Part shown: piece by piece, positions 8,451 to 16,908 of the stretch
How positions within the stretch are numbered: the stretch's first letter is position 1
Layout of the letters: the number at the start of each line of letters is the position of its first letter
From: an uncultured Fulvivirga sp.
GTDB taxonomy: Bacteria > Bacteroidota > Bacteroidia > Cytophagales > Cyclobacteriaceae
DNA: 64,000 bases
NCBI GenBank assembly: GCA_947500555.1
Contig: CANMSE010000004.1
Span: 186,001-250,000 of the forward strand
Direction: 5' to 3'
The notes under the pieces: generated by a model
What the model was told of the DNA's origin: nothing
The model's database searches: none
What the model saw: only the letters and a program-made list of their open reading frames with translations
Position numbers and translations under genes: made by a program

Positions 8451-8475
8451 AGGTACGCTTACCGTAAGCGAACCT
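8451..8475. promoter_or_regulatory. 25-bp dyad upstream of outer-membrane barrel gene
   Basis: AGGT-A-CGCTTA-CCG-TAAGCG-A-ACCT. The two arms are exact inverted copies apart from the single A on each side. It lies 74-98 bases upstream of the ATG at 8377, in a 362-base gap (8378-8739) that holds no gene. It could be an operator or a 5' leader hairpin. Confidence 0.45.
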
Positions 8476-8686
8476 TAAAAGTGAAATCTAACCGCAAAAT
8501 AGCCGTAAGTGGATAGAGACTCATTATGCCGGATAAGTAAAGCTCTCCCGTCCTTTTGGCAAATTGCATAATTTGATTCACTCAATATTTTCAATTATCT
8601 AGCAATAATAAGGTATGAAAAACTCAGTCATTTTAGTAGTTCCATTTTCGGACATCGCTTAATTTCCAATCACAGATTTATAACTA

Positions 8687-8717
8687 AAAAAGGTTGAGTT
8701 TTACTACTCAACCTTTT
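8687..8717 (-). terminator. Rho-independent terminator of Spy-like gene
   Basis: Read on the minus strand: AAAAGGTTGAG, loop TAGTAAAA, CTCAACCTTTT, then more T residues. The 11-bp stem is perfect and lies 23 bases downstream of the stop codon at 8740. Confidence 0.8.
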
Positions 8718-8739
8718 AGATCAAAAAATCAAACTATTC

Positions 8740-9051
8740 CTAATTAGGCCGTCTTCCCTTATGTTTCTCTCGCATTTCCTTAAACTTAACGAGCTGTTCT
8801 TCATTGAGAATAGCTTCCAACTCTTCGCCCATCTTTTTTCTGGTTTCGCGAGCTTCTTCACGATCTTGCAGGGCTGATTCATACTTTTCGTGAACAGCTG
8901 TCCATTGTTCGACCTGATCTGCCGTTAAGCTGAGTTCTTTAGTTACTTTCTCTAATTGGTCTTCTTTAGAGGGTCGTTGCCGATTTGATCCTTGCGCAAA
9001 TACTGTACTTGCCAAGACCATAAAACTGATAATCATCAATAGTTTTTTCAT
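8740..9051 (-). CDS. Spy/CpxP-like small periplasmic protein
   Basis: 103 residues: a signal peptide (MKKLLMIISFMVLASTVFAQ) followed by a charged, helical mature part with two LTxxQ-type motifs, LTADQ and LNEEQ, as in the Spy/CpxP family of periplasmic chaperones and metal sensors. It is the last gene of a same-strand run YHYH - YwqK-like - SCO1 - this gene (58-base gap after SCO1) and is followed by a strong terminator. A role in copper or envelope stress is an inference from these neighbours. Confidence 0.65.
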   Translation of the reverse strand: MKKLLMIISFMVLASTVFAQGSNRQRPSKEDQLEKVTKELSLTADQVEQWTAVHEKYESALQDREEARETRKKMGEELEAILNEEQLVKFKEMREKHKGRRPN

Positions 9052-9109
9052 TGTTATTTATTTTAAGTTATTAATAGATGTTCATTTATAATTCATCTCT
9101 AATTACTGC

Positions 9110-9760
9110 TCAAAGCTCATTTTTGAGGGTTTTAATATCTGCGATTAACTGAGCAATAGCCGTTTTGTTTAGACCGTTATAGATGCCTCTTATGTGTCTT
9201 TCTTGGTCTATAAGCACGAAGTTTTCAGTGTGAATAAAATCCGTAGGATTCTTTTCCAGCCCTAAGTCTTCTTCCACAAAATACTGATTCCTTCCCAAGT
9301 CATAGATCTCTTCTCTTGGCCCGGTGAGCAGTTGCCACCTGTCGCTATTTACACCATTACGATTGGCATATTCCATTAAAACAGCCGCGCTGTCGTATTC
9401 AGGAGTAACAGAGTGCGACAAAATAAGTATATCATCATCTTCTAAAAACTCCTCTTGTACCAAGGTCATATTTGCCGTCATTTTGGGACAAATGCCCGGA
9501 CATGAGGTGAAGAAAAAGTCGACAACTACCACTTTTCCATTTAATGATTTTTCCGATACCGTTTCCCCAATTTGATTAGTCAATTCAAATGCTGGAATCT
9601 TATGAAACCCTGAAGGTTTAGGATTGTTTTCATCAAACCACTGAGGAGTAAAGGTAGCTTCTTGATAGTAAGGAAGTACTTCTACTCGGCTGTTCATCTC
9701 AGTGCTGCAGTTGCAGCTCATAACAAGTATGCTTAACCCTATCAGTATTTTAGTTTTCAT
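9110..9760 (-). CDS. SCO1/SenC-family copper-binding thioredoxin-fold lipoprotein
   Basis: 216 residues. The N-terminus has a lipobox-like LVMSC (Cys16), so it is probably membrane anchored in the periplasm. The thioredoxin fold carries the SCO motif CPGICP (Cys87, Cys91) and the distal histidine (His177, in FIHTENF), the three Cu ligands of the family. SCO proteins deliver copper to the CuA site of cytochrome oxidase or act as thiol reductases. The start overlaps the end of the upstream YwqK-like gene by 11 bases, so the two are translationally coupled. Confidence 0.9.
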   Translation of the reverse strand: MKTKILIGLSILVMSCNCSTEMNSRVEVLPYYQEATFTPQWFDENNPKPSGFHKIPAFELTNQIGETVSEKSLNGKVVVVDFFFTSCPGICPKMTANMTLVQEEFLEDDDILILSHSVTPEYDSAAVLMEYANRNGVNSDRWQLLTGPREEIYDLGRNQYFVEEDLGLEKNPTDFIHTENFVLIDQERHIRGIYNGLNKTAIAQLIADIKTLKNEL

Positions 9761-10367
9761 AAGCTTTCAATTCTTCTTCAGATAATTCATAGCACAGAAC
9801 AGATCGTTTTAGACCAAAAATGCGTCCGTTTTTCGCTTCGTAATTCACATAGAGTTTACCGTTTTCTCTCCATGCACGTTGTAAGCCGTTTTCTTTACCA
9901 TTCTTGATATTCAGCTCTTTGAAAAGCTGCCCTGAGGAGTACCATTGTTTTTGGACACCATGTGACTTACCATGGTTGTAGGTAGACTCAGAACGTATCA
10001 GTCCATTTGACCACCAAGATTTTACTTTGCCATGAAGCCTATTACTTTGGTAGTTGGCCTTATAGCTCAATTGTCCATTCTCAAACCAACGTACTGTCAA
10101 CCCACTTTTCTTACCTTTTTCATAGCTTATTTGTTCTGCGAGTTGCCCATTATTATAGTAGGCTATTGCAGTACCTGAAAAGGGCTCAGATTGATAGTAA
10201 ACCCTACCTTCATTTGGTTGAAGCTCTAGATCTTTTTTATGTGCCATGATGCTCTCGTTAGTCATGAAAAACTCACTTGTTTTAGGAACAACCTTGAACT
10301 CTTCACTTGTATTTATGAATAGCAGAAGTACGGTGAAGGTTATGGTATTAATTAATGACATTGGCAA
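9750..10367 (-). CDS. MORN-repeat (YwqK-like) protein
   Basis: 205 residues with a short hydrophobic N-terminus, probably a signal (INTITFTVLLLFINTS). At about 60-185 there are five or so repeats of the type 'yNNGQLaeqisYekGKksG', the MORN_2/YwqK antitoxin-like repeat, e.g. WFENGQLSYKANY, WWSNGLIRSESTY, WYSSGQLFKELNI, WRENGKLYVNYEA. Such repeats are frequent in Bacteroidota surface or periplasmic proteins; the YwqK toxin-antitoxin label rests on a Bacillus protein and is not implied here. It overlaps the YHYH gene by 20 bases and SCO1 by 11, so it belongs to that operon. Confidence 0.75.
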   Translation of the reverse strand: MPMSLINTITFTVLLLFINTSEEFKVVPKTSEFFMTNESIMAHKKDLELQPNEGRVYYQSEPFSGTAIAYYNNGQLAEQISYEKGKKSGLTVRWFENGQLSYKANYQSNRLHGKVKSWWSNGLIRSESTYNHGKSHGVQKQWYSSGQLFKELNIKNGKENGLQRAWRENGKLYVNYEAKNGRIFGLKRSVLCYELSEEELKAYEN

Positions 10368-11142
10368 TTCCTTGATAGTTTCCTGGAAATAGAATGTAGT
10401 ATTGATTCAGATAGAGTTCATTTTCAACATGATAATGATATTCCTCTTCTTCATTGTATTTAGTTGAACTTATATGTCCGCCTGAGGCATCTAAATCGGT
10501 TGGATAGTCATTAGTGCTGGTACATTTTCTGCCATATAGGAAGAAGCCATCAGCGATTATACCAATCAAATTGTCATCATCATCAGAGAAAGTGACAGGT
10601 TCCAGATGATAGTGAAAACTTTGTGGGCCAGTATGCGCACCGTTAAAATCAAGAGAACCTGCCGCATTATCCAGTGGAACATTGGGACCTTCCTGGTCAT
10701 TATAAATTACTGAACCACTAACTGCAATACCAATGGCTCCAAGCCCTGTAGCTGAACTTGATGAGGCTAATTCTGGAACGGCTGGAATGGTGAGTGTATA
10801 AGACCCATTAAAATCATCAATATTTCCAGGAGCCATTTGATCGAATGAGGTAACAGTGGGTGCAACAAATAAAGGATGATCAATGGAGGCCGCTGGTGTG
10901 CCCATTCTTGCATTGGTACTAGACCAGTAGGGAGAAACATGATTAGGTAATCCATTTGTTTCAATGATGATTTCATTACCATCTAAAATTATGCTGGTGT
11001 TATTCACATCAAATACGCCAAAGGCTTCTGGTAACTCTGTAATGGTACCACCTGTGTTAGTTGTGTCTTCAGAATCATCATCACCGCACGCAAATAACAC
11101 CGCAACGAGTAAAAAAAGGGACATCAGTTTTAGAATCTTCAT
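10348..11142 (-). CDS. YHYH-domain lipoprotein
   Basis: 264 residues. Lipoprotein signal peptide LLVAVLFACG, with the lipidated Cys followed by an acidic GDDDSEDT linker. The C-terminal half has the YHYH-domain hallmarks: FHYHLEP (about residue 175-180), a second YHYH near residue 240, and the intervening 'IGIIADGFFLYG'. These His clusters suggest metal binding, though no enzymatic role is established. It is the first gene of the YHYH-YwqK-SCO1-Spy operon; the divergent gene at 11271 lies across a region with a 9-bp inverted repeat. Confidence 0.85.
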   Translation of the reverse strand: MKILKLMSLFLLVAVLFACGDDDSEDTTNTGGTITELPEAFGVFDVNNTSIILDGNEIIIETNGLPNHVSPYWSSTNARMGTPAASIDHPLFVAPTVTSFDQMAPGNIDDFNGSYTLTIPAVPELASSSSATGLGAIGIAVSGSVIYNDQEGPNVPLDNAAGSLDFNGAHTGPQSFHYHLEPVTFSDDDDNLIGIIADGFFLYGRKCTSTNDYPTDLDASGGHISSTKYNEEEEYHYHVENELYLNQYYILFPGNYQGIANVIN

Positions 11143-11186
11143 GTATGTAGTTTTTGAATGTCCTCTATAGACGTTGTCTTTTTAGA

Positions 11187-11226
11187 AATCCCTCGCAGAA
11201 AAAATTCTTTTGTTAAACGAGGGATT
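11187..11226. promoter_or_regulatory. Inverted repeat between divergent operons
   Basis: AATCCCTCG (11187-11195) and CGAGGGATT (11218-11226) are perfect 9-bp inverted repeats, 22 bases apart. They lie within the 128-base gap between the minus-strand YHYH operon and the plus-strand Spy-like/barrel pair. The position suits a regulator that controls both; no regulator is identified. Confidence 0.45.
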
Positions 11227-11270
11227 GAATAACCATTAGAGTCTAAAGAGAAGGATTAAATAAATATATC

Positions 11271-11678
11271 ATGGATACTCTAATTAGAATTATTCTCGGG
11301 ACAACCTTATTTATGCTATCATTTCAATCTTTAGCGCAGCCTCCCGGTGGTGGTAGAAGAGCTGGGAGTGGACCAGAGGAGATGATAGCCAGGGAAAAAC
11401 AAGCTCTATTTACTAAGGTGGAAGACTTGTCTGACGATCAAAAATTATTGCTAGAAGGGATATATAATGAATTTGAAGTAACACTAAAAGAGACCTTCGA
11501 AGAAATGCGCCAAACACCTGACAGGGAGAAAAGAAGAGAGAAAATGCAGGCGCTTAGCCGAGAAAAAGATGACTTGATCAAAGATGTATTAAATGACGGG
11601 CAGTATAAGGTGTATGAAAGCATTAGTGCTTCGAGGAGGAGTAGAAGAGAAGAGCCTAAACCGGATGATCCTAGCTAA
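11271..11678 (+). CDS. Secreted Spy-like helical protein
   Basis: 135 residues with a signal peptide ending SFQSLAQ. A glycine/proline-rich PPGGGRR segment follows, then a strongly charged helical region with LSDDQ (an LTxxQ variant) and a basic RRSRREEPKPDDPS tail. It resembles the other two Spy-like proteins of this region only in general character. The downstream barrel gene starts 11 bases after the stop, so the two are almost certainly one transcript. It may chaperone or sense the state of the barrel. Confidence 0.6.
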   Translation: MDTLIRIILGTTLFMLSFQSLAQPPGGGRRAGSGPEEMIAREKQALFTKVEDLSDDQKLLLEGIYNEFEVTLKETFEEMRQTPDREKRREKMQALSREKDDLIKDVLNDGQYKVYESISASRRSRREEPKPDDPS

Positions 11679-11689
11679 GGGATATTATT

Positions 11690-14416
11690 ATGGTCAAATA
11701 CCCAACCTTATTTTTTCTACTTTTACTATCTGCACATGCTTTTGCGCAGATAATAGAATACCGAATAGATGGCTCCCTGGTGGATGAATCCAATGGTGAG
11801 CCAATGGTAGGAGCTACTGTTTTAATGGTAAATATCAAAGACTCTACTCGTTCCCGATTTTCGGTATCTGATATTGAAGGGAAATTTATCATTACGGATT
11901 TGGAGAAAGCCTTCTATAAACTAAGAATTTCCAGTACCGGATATGAGGATTATACGAAAGTATTGAGGGTAACTACTCCCATCATAGATTTAGGCGTAGT
12001 GAGAATTAAACCCGACCTGAAGGTGTTAGATGAGATTTTAATTGAAGGTCAGGTAGTTGCTGTCCAGCAAATTGGTGACACCACACAGTATAATGCAGAT
12101 GCCTTTAAAACCAATCCTGATGCTTCGGCTAGCGACTTGGTAAGTAAAATGCCTGGAATTGTAGTGGATAGTGAAGGCGTTACCGCTAACGGAGAGAGTA
12201 TAGAGCAGGTGCTTTTAGATGGGAAACGTTTTTTTGGACAAGATCCATTACTTTCTCTCAATACCATTCCTGCTGATGTGGTAGATAAAGTTCAGGTGTA
12301 TGATGAGCTGAGCGATCAATCCCAATTGACAGGTTTTGATGATGGCAATACCACCAAGACCATGAATGTGGTTACAAAAGAGGATAAGCGTAACGGCCAG
12401 TTTGGGAAGTTATATGCTGGCGGTGGTGAAAGCGAACTTTACAAGGCAGGGGTGACTATCAACTCATTTGCAAAAGACAAGAGGATTACCATTTTGGGGA
12501 TGAGCAATAATATTAATCAGCAAAATTTTGGTAGTGAAGATCTAGTGGGCGTAAGTGGAGGAGGTGGACGTGGCGGATTTAGACGTGGTGGTAATCAAAA
12601 TTTCATCACAGGTACTCAGGATGGTATTACAAGAACTAACGCTGGAGGACTAAACTTTACAGATGATTGGGGTGAGAATACTACTTTTGAAGGCAGCTAT
12701 TTCTTTAATCAGTCTCATAATGATAATGATCAATTACTTAACAGGGAATCATTTTTGAATGATGGTAGCCAGTTGTATACAGAAGATCAGCAAAAGAATA
12801 CTGAAAACCTGAACCATCGATTGAATGTCAGGATTAATCACAAGCTAAATTCTAATGACAATTTACTGATTCGTTCTTCAATAAGCTATCAAAATAATGA
12901 AGGGAATGAATTGACAAATGGGGTAACTGTCAATGATGACGGACAGGTGTTAAATCAAACATTTAATAATTATATAAGCCTTAATCGATCCATAAATTTC
13001 AATAACAACCTCGCCTATCAGCATAAGTTTAAAAAAATAGGAAGGACAATATCTTCTGATTTGACGACTCTTTTTAACCCGACAATAAGGGAAAATACGT
13101 TCGTAGATATTGAAAGGGACTCCTTGATAGCATATGGCACGGAAGAGAATGAATATGTTATTGGTTATGGAATAACCTATACAGAACCGTTGGGCGTATC
13201 GGCACAATTAGCATTACGTTATGAAATAAATCATACAGGTAGAGCATCCGATACCGAAACGTTTACACAGGGAGAAGCAAGTGAACTGAAAACGTTTAAT
13301 GAGACCTTGTCAAATAATTTTGAAAGTGGATACACCAAGAACCTTTCATCTATACGCTATTCGAACAATAAGTTCGGTAACCATTTAGATGTAGCCTTGG
13401 CTTACCAATATGCCACATTGGACAATAATCAAATAAGCCCTGTTCAAAACTCATCTGACAGGAGTTTTAGCAATATATTACCGTCTTTTCTGGTTCGTTT
13501 TGATATGGGAGAGAACTCTAATTTATTTATGAGATACGCTACTTCTACCACGGAGCCAACAATAAGCCAGCTTCAAAATGTCCTCAATAACAGCGATCCT
13601 CTTTTCTTATCTATTGGAAACCCTGGGCTGAATCAAACTTATTCACATTCGTTTAATGTACGGTTTAGGCATAATATCATTGACAAGAATATTATCCTGT
13701 CTAATTCTACGAGGTTGGTAGCGAGTCAGGATTATATTAGTACGAGTACCTCTATTATTGAATCGGATTCCATAGCTAATGACGGACTTATTCTGGCTGA
13801 AGGGGCACAAGTCAGCCTGCCTGTTAACCTTGACGGATATTGGTCAATCAACAACAATACTACCTACAGTTTTTTGATAGCTCAGATAAAAAACAATCTC
13901 AATACTTCTTTGGGCATTAGTTATGTACGTCAACCTGGTTTAACTAATAACATTTTAAATATTTCCAATACCTACTCCGCCAATCTTAAAGTAGGGCTTG
14001 TAAGTAATATCAGTGAGAAGGTAGACTACAACCTATATTATCAAATCAGCGCGGCAAGGGTTAACAATAGCATTCAGTCTGAAACAAATAGTGAATATTA
14101 TTCACAAACATTGGGCACTAAACTAAATCTGATCTTCCCAAAAGGTTTTGTCTTTAGAAATGAGACTCTTTTTCAAAAGTATAACGGCATTAACGATTTT
14201 TTCGATACGGATTATACTTTATGGAATATCGGTATTGCCAAGAAGTTCTTGAAGAATGATAGTGGAGAAATTGAGCTTTCAGTATTTGACCTGTTGGGTG
14301 AAAATCAAAGTTTCGATCAAACGGTAACCGCACAATATGTACAGGAAACACAAACACAGGTACTGCAGAGGTATTTTATGCTTACTTTCACTTATCAATT
14401 GAGGCACTTCAACTGA
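11690..14416 (+). CDS. Outer-membrane barrel protein with carboxypeptidase-regulatory-like N-terminus
   Basis: 908 residues. Signal peptide (LFFLLLLSAHAFAQ), then a carboxypeptidase-regulatory-like Ig domain (about 25-115: GSLVDESNGEPMVGATVLM...GKFIITDLEKAFYKLRISSTGY). Next is a plug-like domain (about 120-235: KTNPDASASDLVSKMPGIVV, VLLDGKRFFGQDPLLSL), and then an outer-membrane barrel ending in FMLTFTYQLRHFN with a terminal aromatic. A glycine/arginine-rich loop (GGGGRGGFRRGG) sits near residues 290-305. There is no SusD gene beside it. It is coupled to the Spy-like gene upstream and convergent with the ECF sigma operon, with 6 bases between the ends. Confidence 0.87.
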   Translation: MVKYPTLFFLLLLSAHAFAQIIEYRIDGSLVDESNGEPMVGATVLMVNIKDSTRSRFSVSDIEGKFIITDLEKAFYKLRISSTGYEDYTKVLRVTTPIIDLGVVRIKPDLKVLDEILIEGQVVAVQQIGDTTQYNADAFKTNPDASASDLVSKMPGIVVDSEGVTANGESIEQVLLDGKRFFGQDPLLSLNTIPADVVDKVQVYDELSDQSQLTGFDDGNTTKTMNVVTKEDKRNGQFGKLYAGGGESELYKAGVTINSFAKDKRITILGMSNNINQQNFGSEDLVGVSGGGGRGGFRRGGNQNFITGTQDGITRTNAGGLNFTDDWGENTTFEGSYFFNQSHNDNDQLLNRESFLNDGSQLYTEDQQKNTENLNHRLNVRINHKLNSNDNLLIRSSISYQNNEGNELTNGVTVNDDGQVLNQTFNNYISLNRSINFNNNLAYQHKFKKIGRTISSDLTTLFNPTIRENTFVDIERDSLIAYGTEENEYVIGYGITYTEPLGVSAQLALRYEINHTGRASDTETFTQGEASELKTFNETLSNNFESGYTKNLSSIRYSNNKFGNHLDVALAYQYATLDNNQISPVQNSSDRSFSNILPSFLVRFDMGENSNLFMRYATSTTEPTISQLQNVLNNSDPLFLSIGNPGLNQTYSHSFNVRFRHNIIDKNIILSNSTRLVASQDYISTSTSIIESDSIANDGLILAEGAQVSLPVNLDGYWSINNNTTYSFLIAQIKNNLNTSLGISYVRQPGLTNNILNISNTYSANLKVGLVSNISEKVDYNLYYQISAARVNNSIQSETNSEYYSQTLGTKLNLIFPKGFVFRNETLFQKYNGINDFFDTDYTLWNIGIAKKFLKNDSGEIELSVFDLLGENQSFDQTVTAQYVQETQTQVLQRYFMLTFTYQLRHFN

Positions 14417-14422
14417 TATTTC

Positions 14423-14917
14423 TCATCGCCCCGGTGGTCTGGCAGGTCTACCCGATCTACCCTCTGAACCCGTGAAAACAGGAAGAATATCTTTGATCAC
14501 ACTTTCAAAGTCGAGCAACTGATCCTCAACGCAAATGGCTTTAAGGTCTTCAAAGTGTTGGTAGGTAATCGATAGTTTTCGCGCTTCCAAAGACTTAATT
14601 TCTTCAGTTAAGCTTTCTTTTTTACTTAAATCAGGGGCAGATGATGCTAATAACTCAAAATAGGCTTTCACAAGCTCTTTTTGTTCCTTACGAACCGCCT
14701 GCATATTTTTACGGTGTTCCTGAGCTAATTTAATATAGGCCGATTTTTGATCTTTATTAAAGTTAAGCTTATGGCTGATGCGCTCTTTCAAATCTGCATT
14801 TTGTCTATCTCTGTGCGGGCCTCTTTTTGGTCCTTGTACAAGAAAGAAAATTAATGCTCCGTTGATCAGCAACATAATAATAAATCCGATTTTAAAGCTA
14901 TTTCGTTTCATAATCAA
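14423..14917 (-). CDS. Spy/CpxP-like periplasmic protein of the sigma operon
   Basis: 164 residues: one N-terminal membrane segment (IGFIIMLLINGALIFFLVQG) acting as anchor or uncleaved signal, then a helical, basic periplasmic domain beginning LKERISHKLNFNKDQKSAY, a CpxP/Spy-like 'heavy-metal sensor' pattern. The tail is RSGRPARPPGR. Its ATG overlaps the anti-sigma stop by 4 bases (ATGA). Sigma, anti-sigma and Spy-like protein in one operon suggests envelope stress sensing; the signal (metal or misfolded protein) is not visible. Confidence 0.65.
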   Translation of the reverse strand: MIMKRNSFKIGFIIMLLINGALIFFLVQGPKRGPHRDRQNADLKERISHKLNFNKDQKSAYIKLAQEHRKNMQAVRKEQKELVKAYFELLASSAPDLSKKESLTEEIKSLEARKLSITYQHFEDLKAICVEDQLLDFESVIKDILPVFTGSEGRSGRPARPPGR

Positions 14918-15177
14918 TAAAGGCTATAGTCAGATACTAATTCAGAATAATCTTTCTGTGGTTCTTCATAACTGTGGTTAGCATCGTAATTGGTTATTAA
15001 AAGTATGTTGGCACAAGCAACGATAATAACAGCAGCGGCTACGGCCAGCCATTGTCGCTTATTAGCTTCGTTTTGCTCCTTTATCTTTTGTTGAATTTTT
15101 TGTAATACATCTGCTGGTGGATTAGCTCTTTCTAATCCTTCTAAACTGTTCAGTATTTGATTCTTCCAGTTTTCCAT
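14914..15177 (-). CDS. Putative anti-sigma factor
   Basis: 87 residues: a cytoplasmic N-terminus of about 40 residues (WKNQILNSLEGLERANPP, then a basic helix), one transmembrane helix (LAVAAAVIIVACANILLI) and a short tyrosine/acidic periplasmic tail. The ATG begins 2 bases after the ECF sigma stop codon and the end overlaps the Spy-like gene. Size, single helix and position fit a membrane anti-sigma factor. It has no zinc-binding HxxxCxxC motif, so the call rests on context. Confidence 0.65.
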   Translation of the reverse strand: MENWKNQILNSLEGLERANPPADVLQKIQQKIKEQNEANKRQWLAVAAAVIIVACANILLITNYDANHSYEEPQKDYSELVSDYSLY

Positions 15178-15179
15178 AA

Positions 15180-15779
15180 TTAGTTTGACGATTTTTGTGA
15201 TGATTTCCCTCGGTTAGGATAATATTTTTCAAGGTCTTTTTTTAAGTTGGCCTTTGAGCGTTGTAATAGCGACTCTACTGCTTTACGTGATACCTTCATT
15301 ATGTCTGCCGCGTCTTGTTGTGACAAGCCTTCTATTTGGGTTAGAATAAAAGCTGTTTTTTGATTTTCCGGTAAGCTATCCATGGCTTTAAAAAGCAATT
15401 GACTATCCTCTTTATTCTCCAGCTTAATTCCAGGATGAATGAAATCTACTGATTCGTGGATAATTTCACCAGAATCCTTTTTGTAGAGCGAAGTAAAAAT
15501 GCCGAAGCGTTTTGTGCTGTTCTTTTTCCTCAGAAAGTCTAGCGACTTATTTACTGCTATTCTGTAAATCCAGGTACTTACCGAAGACTCCAATCGAAAA
15601 GTACTGGCCGAATTGTAAATAGTTACGAATACATCTTGCAAAACTTCCTCAGCATCTTCTTCATTCTTGGTATAACTGATGATTGTATTGTACACTTTAG
15701 AGGAATAAAGCTCATATAGTTTTTGGAAGGCTTCCTCATTACCCTTTATAATTTGTACTATGTAGTCCTTCTCATCCAC
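15180..15779 (-). CDS. ECF-type RNA polymerase sigma factor
   Basis: 199 residues with both ECF regions. Region 2 has 'LYELYSSKVYNTIISYTKNEEDAEEVLQDVF' and the -10 recognition stretch 'STWIYRIAVNKSLDFLRKK'. Region 4 has 'SLPENQKTAFILTQIEGLSQQDAADIMKVS', followed by the helix RKAVESLLQRSKANLKK. It heads a tight run with the anti-sigma and Spy-like genes. Its ATG is 2 bases after the stop of the DUF1801 gene, so it may be transcribed with that gene as well. Likely targets are its own operon and perhaps the neighbouring barrels. Confidence 0.93.
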   Translation of the reverse strand: MDEKDYIVQIIKGNEEAFQKLYELYSSKVYNTIISYTKNEEDAEEVLQDVFVTIYNSASTFRLESSVSTWIYRIAVNKSLDFLRKKNSTKRFGIFTSLYKKDSGEIIHESVDFIHPGIKLENKEDSQLLFKAMDSLPENQKTAFILTQIEGLSQQDAADIMKVSRKAVESLLQRSKANLKKDLEKYYPNRGKSSQKSSN

Positions 15780-15781
15780 TA

Positions 15782-16240
15782 TTAGGAGGTAGGTCTTAGC
15801 TTCTTTTCAGAGATTGACATGACCAAACTTTTTGAAGGAGTAGTTTTATCTAGCAACTCAGAGTTATTCTTTTCAGAAATAGTAACAGCCTCCCAGATCA
15901 ATTTTGTTATAGCTTCTTTAGGAAATTCGTGGATACTTTTGACTTTAATGTGTCTAATAAGTTTTCCTTTTCCTTCTAATTTAATACTATGAGGAGGAAG
16001 CTGCGACCCTTTATTAAAGCCGAAATTAACATGTTTCGCATATACCGCTATATGGCAAAAGCCATCACTCAACTTTTCAGATTTCGAATAAGCCATTGCA
16101 ACTGCATTATAGTTATCCCAAATAAGTTCATTCGCTTCTGGAACCAAGTCAGTCAAAAAATCTCTCAGCTGTAAGGTGAGTTGCTGTATTTCTTTAGAGT
16201 AAGGTGCGAGAAATTTTTTCAATGCAGGATTTGGTCTCAT
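15782..16240 (-). CDS. DUF1801 (YdhG-like) domain protein
   Basis: 152 residues with the DUF1801 layout: N-terminal helix 'LRDFLTDLVPEANELIWDNYNAVAMAYS', then 'DGFCHIAVYAKHVNFGFNKGSQL' and 'KGKLIRHIKVKSIHEFP'. These are soluble single-domain proteins, related in fold to frataxin-like or iron-chaperone proteins such as YdhG; function here is unproven. It lies 2 bases upstream of the sigma gene on the same strand. Confidence 0.75.
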   Translation of the reverse strand: MRPNPALKKFLAPYSKEIQQLTLQLRDFLTDLVPEANELIWDNYNAVAMAYSKSEKLSDGFCHIAVYAKHVNFGFNKGSQLPPHSIKLEGKGKLIRHIKVKSIHEFPKEAITKLIWEAVTISEKNNSELLDKTTPSKSLVMSISEKKLRPTS

Positions 16241-16304
16241 AGATCAATTGATGGATGAAATCTAAATATAAGATAAATGAGCTTAGAGATTCAAGCCACC
16301 TGGC

Positions 16305-16907
16305 TTATGACATAGCTTTGAGTGCAGTCAAATAGTCTTCCCTGGTATCCAGGTCTTGAATTATCTTAGAGCCGTCTAACGTACAAAGATCATCCTTATT
16401 TTGAAGCATAAGCTTTTTAGCACCTGAGTCACCAGTGAGGTTAAAAAGAAAGTCAAAATACTTCTTGGCAAATAATGCGGGTACTCCGGGGTTGCTATTG
16501 TAGGCAGTAGCCATGATACCTTTTTGGCTTTCATAATGCTTGTCAATCAATTGATTAATATATTCAGTTGATACTAAAGGCTGATCTGCGAGTGTAATAA
16601 TCACTGCATTGGGTTCAGAGTTTTTAAGAAGTTGTTGCATTCCATAAGCTATGGAGCTGCCAAGTCCATTTTCCCATGCTGGATTAATAAAGACATCAAC
16701 GTTAGAAAAGTCCTCTGAAGCTAGAATTTGTTTGCTGTTTGCCCCAAGCACTACATTCGTTTGAGTCACTTTTGAACCCAGACCCTGATCGATAGCGTGA
16801 CCTAGTAAAGTGGTATTTTCCCACGGAAGTAGCTGTTTAACTTTACCCATTCGTGAAGCAGCTCCTGCTGCCAGAATAAGGAGACTGACATCTGGTTTAT
16901 TGGTCAT
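16305..16907 (-). CDS. MobA/MocA-like molybdenum cofactor nucleotidyltransferase
   Basis: 200 residues. The N-terminus has the nucleotidyltransferase signature LLILAAGAASRMGKVKQLLPW, which here fits CTP:molybdopterin cytidylyltransferase (MocA) of xanthine-dehydrogenase-family enzymes rather than MobA. 'ALITLADQPLVS'-type substrate motif (AVIITLADQPLVSTEYI) and 'PGVPALFAKKYF' follow. As the last gene after the 2Fe-2S, Mo-subunit and XdhC genes, it would convert Mo-molybdopterin to the cytosine dinucleotide form needed by the Mo subunit. Confidence 0.88.
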   Translation of the reverse strand: MTNKPDVSLLILAAGAASRMGKVKQLLPWENTTLLGHAIDQGLGSKVTQTNVVLGANSKQILASEDFSNVDVFINPAWENGLGSSIAYGMQQLLKNSEPNAVIITLADQPLVSTEYINQLIDKHYESQKGIMATAYNSNPGVPALFAKKYFDFLFNLTGDSGAKKLMLQNKDDLCTLDGSKIIQDLDTREDYLTALKAMS

Positions 16908-16908
16908 A

